Shown in pieces: positions 40,788-48,676 of a DNA stretch of 64,000 nucleotides (positions are counted from its first letter, which is position 1; the number at the start of each line of letters is the position of its first letter). The stretch is from RGIG8775 sp045537235. GTDB lineage: Bacteria; Bacillota; Clostridia; Oscillospirales; CAG-272. The notes under the pieces were generated by a model. It worked only from the letters and a program-made list of their open reading frames with translations, ran no database searches and was not told the DNA's origin. The position numbers and the translations under genes were made by a program. The stretch is taken from assembly GCA_045537235.1 (NCBI GenBank), contig JAZSPB010000175.1, positions 1 through 64,000 on the forward strand, written 5' to 3'.

Positions 40788-42394
40788 TCAAACGAGGGCA
40801 CCCTCCCCATTCCAAAAGCCAACAGAAATCTCGCCTGTCTCCCCCTCGCGGCAGGTTACACGGATCACTTTCTGCTCTCCTCCCTTGAGCATAAAGAAAT
40901 TATCATCTGAGAAAAATCGCGACGACCATCGGAAAGATCGACTGTCACGGGATATGCAGGCGTTTCCGAGCAGTTTTTGATGCAGATGTCTGTCCATCCA
41001 TACGAACCGTCGAATCCTTCTCCCACACGCGTCACATCCAATGTTGCCTTTCTTGCTGCCATTAAGGAAGGTTTGAGCCACGGACCGTTTTCAAAACGCA
41101 GATTCTCCGTGGGGATGTTTCGGTATTTTTGATAAAGCACCGGGTCGCAAAGCAGAGACGTACACTTATTGAAATAGGTCGATCGTGCAACAATCGTATT
41201 GCCGCGCTTGATATCAGCCGAAACCAAAAAACAAGTATCGGTAAAGCCGTCATCCATGGTCAGGGAACCCAAATTAATCTCTTCGGCATACGGGCTCGTA
41301 TACTCGGCAAAATGCTAAGGTCGGGGTGATATACCGTAAGCACAACCTCGGTGTCCAATAGATCTTCCCCGTTCTGATTAAAAACCTTAACGACAAGCGG
41401 CAAGCTCTCTGGGAGCCGGGATCGACCACTGTTGGCACCAGCAAACGTTTATGGGACGATAGGAATTCTGCACCGCGTAATAGGCGTAAGTGGGCAGATC
41501 ATTTCCGTCCACCGTCCGGATGGCCGTCGTCGTCCACGGACGCTTGAACACCCATGGCATCATGCCGCCGCATCGGGGATAATTCTCCCGCATCGCCTGA
41601 ATCATAGTCTGATAGAACTCATAGACTTGAACCTAAGAGGCCTCACAGAGCTCCGAAAGGGTAATGTGACGCATATCCACAATCTGCGAGATTCGCGCGG
41701 TCATCTTGCGGCGATAGAATTGCAATTCATAGTAGTGAGGATCCATTCCCGGTCCTTCAAAATCGCAAAGCGGTACATCTTCGCTCTCTTGGTACACAAC
41801 ACCGTTCTCATCCCATAAAGAAAAACAAATCTGAACCGTTCTTTCCTGCACACATCCCGAAAGACCCGTGTCAAAAGCTCTGCAATGATCTGTACGCCTT
41901 TCACACGTTCCCCCGTAAGGCGATAGCTCGGGCACCTGACCGTCGGCAATCTCCACCTCAAGGCGAAGCACCGCGCGGTCATGCTCAATGCTTTCGGTGT
42001 AAAGGTACGGTCGGCTCAGGTGCATTTTGGGAACAAGCTCAAGCCGTACGCTGTTCCAAAGTCCCATAACGATAAAATCACCGTTGCTGGTGTGGCTGTC
42101 GCGTATGATATTCCAAGGAACAATCTCCACACGATTCCCTCTGTTTTTTCATATGTCAAAGTCCGCCGCCTTGTCGAAGGTTGCCGCCTTGACCTCAACA
42201 ACGATCTCATTTTCACCATCCACGTTCAAAGTATCTGTTAAGGAGGCCCTCAAGAGCCTTGCCGTGACGAGTTTCGTCGCGGTTGCTTTTTGGTGGCTCG
42301 GTGTCGAAATGCCTGTGCGGTAAGGTTTTTGGGGATTTGTGGCAGCCTTGTCTTCTTTCACTTTCCCTCGGCATCTAATATTGCGCTTTGACAA
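40788..42394 (-). pseudogene. Decayed GH2-family (beta-mannosidase-like) glycosidase gene
   Basis: Fragments of one protein occur in different minus-strand frames in the right order. 42394-42149 holds an N-terminal strand (TDTLNVDGENEIVVEVKAAT). 42130-41633 has the sugar-binding domain (GLWNSVRLELVPKMHLSRPY). 41605-41387 has the end of the barrel (GGMMPWVFKRPW, DLPTYAYYAVQNSYRPINV). 41272-40788 has the final Ig-like domain (NIPTENLRFENGPWLKPSL, and in another frame DDNFFMLKGGEQKVIRVTC). The catalytic middle is deleted at about 41610-41640 and several frameshifts separate the pieces. It is not functional. Confidence 0.75.
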
Positions 42395-42410
42395 ATGGAT
42401 GGCTCTTTTA

Positions 42411-44627
42411 TCAATAAATGCGAATCTCGGGTATTATCACCCTTTCGTTGTCTGCGGTTTTCGTAATCATTACGCGCAGTGAGGTAGTATTTTTCGGCTC
42501 AAAATCAACAACTACGTTCCTGTAAATGTTTCCTTTAACGGAGGCAACTTCTTGCCAAGTCTCATCAATGAATGCAAAAATCAAAAAGTCCTCTACCAAT
42601 TTTTCTGCGACTGGCTGTTCCATATATCCATATCTGTATTTATCGAACGGAATATCAAATGTTAAGCGAACCTGATGTACACTCACAGGACGATCAAACG
42701 CAAACTCTATGCTTTGCGGAAGTTCCACATCCGATATCCAGGCGTATTTCTTACCTTCTCCGTTCCAAACGATTCCGTTTGAAACATTCTCGGGAGCCCC
42801 CCATTCGGTGTGAGACGTTGCGGTTATCTTCGCAGTCAGCGCAAGGTCTTCTTTGTCATGGTTATAGACTCCCGGAATTAACATTCCATCTTTCAAAAGC
42901 ATCTGCTGAAGCTCGTCGATATGAATTTTCCTTATTTCTCTTGGCGTTGCATTTCTCTTTTTACAAAGATACGCCGCCGTCCCCACCGCTTGCCCCATTG
43001 TTCCTGCGGTAAGCTGAACTCTTGCGGGTCCAAGCCCAATGTGGGTTACGCTGATACATCTGCCTGCCATCATCAGATTATTTATATTTTCAGAATAAAG
43101 CGCCCCGAACGGTATCGGTGTTATTGGTACCGCTTTATTGACTGTGAACTTTCCTTTTTCTCCCGAAAAAAGCCCCCGAGGATGATGTACATCTATATTC
43201 CAGCCACAATATCCTACCGCATCAAGAAATTCCTTTCCTTCTATATAGTCGTTTTCGGAAATTATGTAATCCCCAATGATCCGCCTTGACTCACGCTTAG
43301 CATTATATGTGCCAATTCTTTTCAAAGCGTAATTTCGGGTGCTGTCTTTTCCGCTAAAGGAGTTTTTCAGCCAATTAAAATATCCAAGCGACAGCCTGAT
43401 CATGGAATCCCTTACGAACTCACTCTCAAACAAATCATCGTAATCGTTTGGCATCTCAAGCCACCATTCTCCACATTCGTATTTTGAAGGAATTCTGCCG
43501 AGCTTCTCCCCTTCCGGAAGTTTGAACGCCCATTCCGGAGCGTTAAATTCATTGGGCAAATCTGCTTTCTCTGCAAGAAAACCGCAAACAGTAAGACCAC
43601 TACCGTGATGCATTACCGTATTACAGCCACTCATTGTATTTCCGTCGGCATACTCAGGAGCAAAGGATTCGTTATGCTGAAACTTCGCCTCTCTTCCTAC
43701 ACGATAATTGGCCCCCGCATAATATCCGAGCCAACCATCGCCGGTAGCATCAACGAAAAGTGGTGCTCTGAGCTTATACTCGCTCATATCCAGCGTATTC
43801 ACGGCAAAAATCTCAGTTATCCTGCCGTTTTCTGCTGTAGCGTCAAATACCAATGTGTTCAAATAGATATCAAGATTTTTCTCCATCGACGAAAAATAAG
43901 AGAAGGCCTCCGACCAGCTGATGTCATGCTTGTGCTTATAGCTTTTTATCTCGAAAACAATTCCCGTTTCGTGAAAGCCTCTATGCGCCGAGCCATCCAA
44001 CGAAATATTGGCCTCCTCCGAGGCATTACCGCCAAGGCAGGGTCTATCATTTATAAGAGCGGTTTTCAGCCCGTATCTTGCAGCGCTTATTGCGGCAACT
44101 ATACCGCCGACACCCGCCCCCACTACTATAAGATCATAATCACCTAAATCCTGCGGTTTATTTTTGATGCTCTTCATTTCGGTACGTTGCCTTTTGAGCA
44201 TGCTCAACTCTCTTGAAGGAGTGAAATTATAATCATTTGTCATAACAACAGCAGAAAATCTTGCAAACCAGCCGCATGTATCATAAATTTTTAGAGTGTG
44301 CTTACCCGGCAGAAGTTCAAAATCTCCACCCACCTCAAAATACCAATCTCTAACATTCATGATTCCCGATACATGCTTTGATCGAATTCCGTCTATTTCA
44401 CTCAACAGTCCGTCCGCTTTATATTCCGAGCACCAATTTTTTGTTCTGATAAAGAGTCGGTATCTTCCTCCTTCCGAAATATGAAAGGTAACCTCAGCCG
44501 GCTTCACAGCTTCTCCAACTCCGTTTGCCATAAGATATGCCTGCCCCATCTCGCGCACAAACTGAGTTTCGAGTATAAATCCACCGTAATTGTCAAATTC
44601 CGATGCATCGATCCATATCTTTTCCAT
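42411..44627 (-). CDS. FAD-dependent oxidoreductase with carbohydrate-binding-like ends
   Basis: The ~738-aa protein has three parts. Residues 1-150 form a beta-rich, galactose-binding-like domain (WIDASEFDNYGGFILETQF, YRLFIRTKNW, GKHTLKIYDTCGWF). Residues 165-590 are an FAD_oxidored domain with the dinucleotide motif DLIVVGAGVGGIVAAISAAR, CLGGNAS, FVDATGDGWLGYYAGA and NLMMAGRCISVTHIGLG. Residues 600-740 form another beta domain ending IIPEIRIY. No signal peptide is seen. Proteins of this type occur in polysaccharide-use clusters, but the substrate is unknown. The start is ATG 44627, 5 bp after GGAGGG. A decayed GH2 gene lies downstream and a divergent PocR-AraC regulator upstream. Confidence 0.82.
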   Translation of the reverse strand: MEKIWIDASEFDNYGGFILETQFVREMGQAYLMANGVGEAVKPAEVTFHISEGGRYRLFIRTKNWCSEYKADGLLSEIDGIRSKHVSGIMNVRDWYFEVGGDFELLPGKHTLKIYDTCGWFARFSAVVMTNDYNFTPSRELSMLKRQRTEMKSIKNKPQDLGDYDLIVVGAGVGGIVAAISAARYGLKTALINDRPCLGGNASEEANISLDGSAHRGFHETGIVFEIKSYKHKHDISWSEAFSYFSSMEKNLDIYLNTLVFDATAENGRITEIFAVNTLDMSEYKLRAPLFVDATGDGWLGYYAGANYRVGREAKFQHNESFAPEYADGNTMSGCNTVMHHGSGLTVCGFLAEKADLPNEFNAPEWAFKLPEGEKLGRIPSKYECGEWWLEMPNDYDDLFESEFVRDSMIRLSLGYFNWLKNSFSGKDSTRNYALKRIGTYNAKRESRRIIGDYIISENDYIEGKEFLDAVGYCGWNIDVHHPRGLFSGEKGKFTVNKAVPITPIPFGALYSENINNLMMAGRCISVTHIGLGPARVQLTAGTMGQAVGTAAYLCKKRNATPREIRKIHIDELQQMLLKDGMLIPGVYNHDKEDLALTAKITATSHTEWGAPENVSNGIVWNGEGKKYAWISDVELPQSIEFAFDRPVSVHQVRLTFDIPFDKYRYGYMEQPVAEKLVEDFLIFAFIDETWQEVASVKGNIYRNVVVDFEPKNTTSLRVMITKTADNERVIIPEIRIY

Positions 44628-44697
44628 TTTCACCCTCCAAAATTTAAAGTTTTAAATAAAAAACTTTGACTTTTCTTTATTTTAGCACTATAATGGA

Positions 44698-45092
44698 TTT
44701 GGAAACTTTGATTTTGTGCTGTATTACTTTGAAGCCGAGGTTAATTGGATGAAAAACATTGAATCATTGATAAATTACATATATACTGGTTATAAAAAAC
44801 AACTCAATTCAAATGTAATCCGTATACAAAGAATGTCGATTTTCGGAAAATTCTGAGGCATCAACAATAGTTGAGATCGGATGTAGCCATATAGATGTAG
44901 CCATATAATCAATTTGAAAACTTTGATTTTGCGCTGTATAACTTTGAAACAGAGGTTAATTGAATGAAAAGCATTGAATTATTGATAAATTACATATATA
45001 TTTTAAAAAAGCAGTTGAATTTAGATATAATCATTTACAAAGAATGTCGCTTCCTGGAAAATTCTGAGTTAGCAAAAATAACGGAGATCGGA
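44698..45092 (+). repeat. Partial direct duplication of the PocR-AraC 5' region
   Basis: About 180 bp starting GGAAACTTTGATTTTGTGCT (44701) is repeated from about 44915 (GAAAACTTTGATTTTGCGCT). Each copy includes the leader, an ATG and the first ~40 codons (GAATCATTGATAAATTACAT versus GAATTATTGATAAATTACAT). The upstream copy has frame breaks and is dead. A tandem GATGTAGCCATATA lies between the copies. Confidence 0.8.
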
Positions 45093-45851
45093 AAATGGCA
45101 TACAAACCCCTATTGCCTCAAAATCAAAGAGAACGCAAATCTTCAAAATCAATGTGTGTCTCTAAAACCTGCATTCGTTAGAAAAATACTAAAGGGAAAC
45201 GGCGTTGTAAAAAGCACCTGTTTTTGCGGTGTGACCGAATACGCAATTCCGTTGGTAATCGACGGGTATCTTGTTGCTATTGTTTCCGCCTCTGCTTTTC
45301 TCGGAAAAATTGAGGACGGGAGGATCGAGGCTTTAAGCAAAAGTGTCGGTCTTGATAAGGAAAGTTTTTTAAAACTTAGAGAAAAATGCCTTTCTGAAGT
45401 GCACGAAGAAAGAATGGTTATGAACGCTGTGGAAATACTGAGAGATCTGCTTTTCAATTACATCAATGAGCACACAGATATCCCCGAAAAAATTGCCAAA
45501 AGCCGGTTAAAAAGCAACATCCATATTCTGAAAGCCACAGATTATATATACAAAAACTTCACAATGCCAATAGATGCGGCTGCGGTTGCTAACTACTGTC
45601 ACGTAAACGTTTCTTACCTACAGCATCTTTTTTCGGATATCGTTGGTCACGGAATATCAGAGGAGATACGAATATGCCGCTTAAATTATGCAAAGGAGCT
45701 TTTATGCACTACGGACTATTCAGTAAAGCATATTTCCATTCTTTGCGGGTTCTCCTCTCCGGATTATTTTTCAACCGTATTCACAAAACGCTGTGGTGCA
45801 CGCCCGCTTGAGTACAGAAAGATGCAAGGCATAAAACATCGTCCTTATTAG
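44964..45851 (+). CDS. AraC-family regulator with PocR sensor domain
   Basis: The 295-aa protein has a PocR-type ligand domain (about 20-165) whose cysteines are in NPYCLKIKENANLQNQCVSL and KSTCFCGVTEYAIPLVIDGY, and a C-terminal AraC HTH pair (about 190-290; AAVANYCHVNVSYLQHLFSD, ISILCGFSSPDYFSTVFTKR). PocR domains sense small hydrocarbon derivatives. It is divergent from the FAD-dependent oxidoreductase. The motif AAACTTTGAYTTT occurs three times in the intergenic region (about 44662, 44703, 44919) and may be its binding site. The ATG has only a weak ribosome site (GAGG 8-9 bp upstream). Confidence 0.88.
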   Translation: MKSIELLINYIYILKKQLNLDIIIYKECRFLENSELAKITEIGKWHTNPYCLKIKENANLQNQCVSLKPAFVRKILKGNGVVKSTCFCGVTEYAIPLVIDGYLVAIVSASAFLGKIEDGRIEALSKSVGLDKESFLKLREKCLSEVHEERMVMNAVEILRDLLFNYINEHTDIPEKIAKSRLKSNIHILKATDYIYKNFTMPIDAAAVANYCHVNVSYLQHLFSDIVGHGISEEIRICRLNYAKELLCTTDYSVKHISILCGFSSPDYFSTVFTKRCGARPLEYRKMQGIKHRPY

Positions 45852-46024
45852 AGTGTATTCTTACTTCCATTCTTTATGCAACGGCAAATTGATGTGCTAT
45901 AATGTATACCTTTCTAACGCCAATGGAAATCAATTGCGCAAAATCAAAGATGAACTGCAAAAAATCAATATGGATTTGAATTTATTTATATAATATTTTA
46001 TTCAATCAAAGGAGAGGATAAAAA

Positions 46025-47257
46025 ATGAAGCATCTGAATTTTGTTATATGCGGAACCGGTTACCGCGGCTCCGGGCTGAGTAAAAAGGTGATCTGCGAGC
46101 TGGAGGATGTCAGCATCATCGGCGTTTGCGATGTATACGAAGACAAGGCGGAGTCCCTTGCCAATGCTCTTGTGGAAAAAACCGGCACCCGCCCCGTCGT
46201 TTACACCGACACACAAAAAATGTTCCGCGAGCTGAAGCCCGATGCCGCTCTCGTGTCCACCAGCTGGAAGACCCATATTCAAGTGGCGATTCAGGCCATG
46301 GAATGCGGCGTGGCGGTGGCCATGGAGGTTGGCGGCGCGTATTCCGAGGAAGAATGCCGCGCCCTTGTAGACACCCAGCGGCGCACGGGAGTTCCCTTTA
46401 TGTTTATGGAGAATTGTTGCTACAACAAGGACGAGCTCCTGGCTACCTCCCTTGCGCGCAACGGCTTATTCGGGCGCATGGTATACTGCCACGGCAGTTA
46501 TGCCCACGACCTTCGTCGTGAGGTTGCCTACGGTGATCGGAATCGGCACTACCGCTTGGAGGAATATTCCACCCGAAACCGTGAAAACTACCCCACCCAC
46601 GAGCTGGGCCCCATCGCTCGTCTGCTGGGCATCAACCGCGGCAACCGCATGGTGTCGCTGGTATCGAGCGCCTCGGGCGCCTTCGGGCTACATGACTACG
46701 TTCAGCAAAAGCCCGAACTTGCTTATCTGCATGACCGGGAATTTCCCCAGGCCGACATTGTGGAAACGTTGATCACCTGCGAGAACGGCGAGCTGATCAG
46801 CCTCCGACTCGACACCACCCTTCCCCATTTTTATTCCCGTGAGTTTACCGTGCGCGGCACGCGCGGCATGTATAATCAGGACAACAACATGGTGTTCCTG
46901 GATGGGGAAAAGGAAACCTTCGACACCGTCGCCACCATTCGCGAAATGAATAACAATGCAGAGCAATACAGTGACTACCTTCCCGATATCTGGCGCGACA
47001 TCGACGAGGAGACTCGCAAAAAGGGACACGGCGGCATGGACTATTTTGAGTTCGTTGAGTTTGTAAAAGCCCTTCGCGAGGGCACCGAAATGCCCATCGA
47101 TGTATACGATGCCGCCTCGTGGATGTCGATCGCCTATCTTTCGGAGCAGTCCATCGCCCTCGGCGGCGCATCGGTTCCCGTGCCCGATTTTACCGACGGC
47201 GCGTACAAAAGCAGAGAGAACCGCGACGTTCTCCCCCTCCCCAAAATCAACAACTAG
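46025..47257 (+). CDS. Gfo/Idh/MocA-family protein, GH109-like
   Basis: The 410-aa NAD-dependent protein has a Rossmann start (LNFVICGTGYRGSGLSKKVI), AVAMEVGGAYSEEEC where EKP is usual, then FMFMENCCYNKDELLA. NYPTHELGPIARLLGINRGN (about 189-208) and KKGHGGMDYFEFVEFVKALR are the features that mark the GH109 alpha-N-acetylgalactosaminidase-like group, which uses NAD-assisted elimination to cut glycosides. No signal peptide, so it acts inside the cell. It is GC-rich compared with the AT-rich genes before it, suggesting a different origin. The ATG follows AAAGGAGAGG. Single gene with an R3-type terminator behind it. Confidence 0.82.
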   Translation: MKHLNFVICGTGYRGSGLSKKVICELEDVSIIGVCDVYEDKAESLANALVEKTGTRPVVYTDTQKMFRELKPDAALVSTSWKTHIQVAIQAMECGVAVAMEVGGAYSEEECRALVDTQRRTGVPFMFMENCCYNKDELLATSLARNGLFGRMVYCHGSYAHDLRREVAYGDRNRHYRLEEYSTRNRENYPTHELGPIARLLGINRGNRMVSLVSSASGAFGLHDYVQQKPELAYLHDREFPQADIVETLITCENGELISLRLDTTLPHFYSREFTVRGTRGMYNQDNNMVFLDGEKETFDTVATIREMNNNAEQYSDYLPDIWRDIDEETRKKGHGGMDYFEFVEFVKALREGTEMPIDVYDAASWMSIAYLSEQSIALGGASVPVPDFTDGAYKSRENRDVLPLPKINN

Positions 47258-47410
47258 AAGTGCTGTTCCCCGCTCAAGAGGACTGATCGGAGATATTTTA
47301 AAAGTTTCCAGTTTGGCTTCCTTTTCAGCTTCCGGTTGAGCCCTTGGAAAACATGGAAAGTTCCATAAAAGTTCCATAACTTGAGGCTATTTGAGCCTTA
47401 TGAAGCCAAA

Positions 47411-47487
47411 AAAGAAGAGCAGACCAAAATCTGCTCTTCGGTGCTATAAAGCCTTATGTTACTTGAGGTTGTGGGATTACTTGAAAG
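47411..47487 (+). terminator. R3 terminator with conserved tail, copy 1
   Basis: Hairpin GAAGAGCAGA/TCTGCTCTTC followed by GTGCTATAAAGCCTTATGTT, then ACTTGAGG, TGTGGGATTA and CTTGAA. The same hairpin and tail recur at 63172-63250, so it is a dispersed unit rather than a lone terminator. Confidence 0.75.
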
Positions 47488-47794
47488 CGTTGAATTGCCA
47501 CAGCTTTTCAAATTTTTTGTTTGAGTCCACGATAATCGAAAGGTTAGTGGCGGGGTGGTATGCTATGGTTCTGAAGTGATTTGCCTTGTTGTTTTCCTCC
47601 TATGTCAAAGTGTCAGTTTCTTTCCAATCACGCTTATCTTAAATATTTATTTATCTTCTGTACCGATGTGCCAGCACTTTTGTCGTCCTTTTGTCACGGT
47701 TTCCATTCACTCAAGTAATCTCTGTCATTCAAACATACCCGGCATCATTCCCGACCTATCTCTGTGATATGTAGTCATTCTCGGCGAGGAAGAT
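47488..47794. other. Intergenic region with no gene seen
   Basis: About 300 bp, AT-rich at its right half. Short frames here have no ribosome site and no recognisable protein sense. I see no repeat apart from the R3 tail at its left edge. Confidence 0.45.
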
Positions 47795-48550
47795 TTAGTT
47801 GTTCAGCATCCACTCCAAAGCACCCTGCATATGAAGATCCCACCATTTCCAAGAGTGATCTCCCTCGGAGGTCTCAAACGTATGAGCCACACCAAGCTCG
47901 GTTAAGTGTCGGTCAAACGAGCGATTCACATCAATCAAGTGATCCTCCGTTCCACACCACATATAAAGCTTGGGAAGCTGCTTCCCTTCACTTTTGGCTT
48001 TTGAGGTAAGCGCGTACAGATCGTGTCGGCTTCCCTCCAGCTCCAGAGGGCTATTCATATCAAAGCCAAAGATACTCCGCCACTCGTTTATATCGCAAGG
48101 TCGTCCCTTTCTCGTGATATCCAACGATCCCGACAGCGAAATACAACAACCGTACCTTTCCGGGTAGGAAAATGCCACCTTCATAGCACCGTAGCCCCCC
48201 ATTGAGATTCCTGCCGCTATATTATCTTCGCGCCTTTGGCTCATTTGGCTGAAGGTCCTGAAGCACACCTCGGGTAACTCTTTCGTGATGAAGGAAAAAT
48301 AATTAGCACCGTATGCGGTATCGGTATACCAGCTTCGGTCCACATTTGGCATAATCACCGCAAGACTATGCTTTTTCGCATATTGCTCAATGGCGGTATT
48401 TCTCATCCAACCGGTCTGGTTGCCTCCAAGTCCGTGCAACAGCCACATCGTTTTATACGGAGGATCATTTTTACTCTCATCAGGAAGCAAAACATATACC
48501 TGCGTCTGGCATTTCAACTCAGCGGATCTAAAATTCATTTCCAAAAACAT
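47795..48550 (-). CDS. Esterase D / feruloyl-esterase-like alpha/beta hydrolase
   Basis: The 251-aa serine hydrolase of the esterase D/antigen 85 type has an oxyanion region WLLHGLGGNQTGWM (about 36-49), nucleophile elbow GISMGGYGAMK (about 113-123), catalytic Asp in WCGTEDHLID and His in GDHSWKWWD. No signal peptide, so it likely removes acyl groups from imported sugars or small esters. I start it at ATG 48550, 10 bp after GAGGAG; an ATG four codons later is possible. It lies 127 bp downstream of the five-gene glycan operon on the same strand. Confidence 0.88.
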   Translation of the reverse strand: MFLEMNFRSAELKCQTQVYVLLPDESKNDPPYKTMWLLHGLGGNQTGWMRNTAIEQYAKKHSLAVIMPNVDRSWYTDTAYGANYFSFITKELPEVCFRTFSQMSQRREDNIAAGISMGGYGAMKVAFSYPERYGCCISLSGSLDITRKGRPCDINEWRSIFGFDMNSPLELEGSRHDLYALTSKAKSEGKQLPKLYMWCGTEDHLIDVNRSFDRHLTELGVAHTFETSEGDHSWKWWDLHMQGALEWMLNN

Positions 48551-48676
48551 ATTGCAAAATCTCCTCAAGCAACGATATAACCAGTTATAGCACTATTTCA
48601 CCGATTTGTCAACAAGCACGAGGCACTTTGCCTTTGATTTGACCTGAATTTTATCGCGACGCAGCGAATAAAAACA

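Noticed and set aside
47555..47767. 70-codon plus-strand frame between the GH109-like gene and the esterase
   Set aside because: No ribosome site and low-complexity hydrophobic translation; probably chance.
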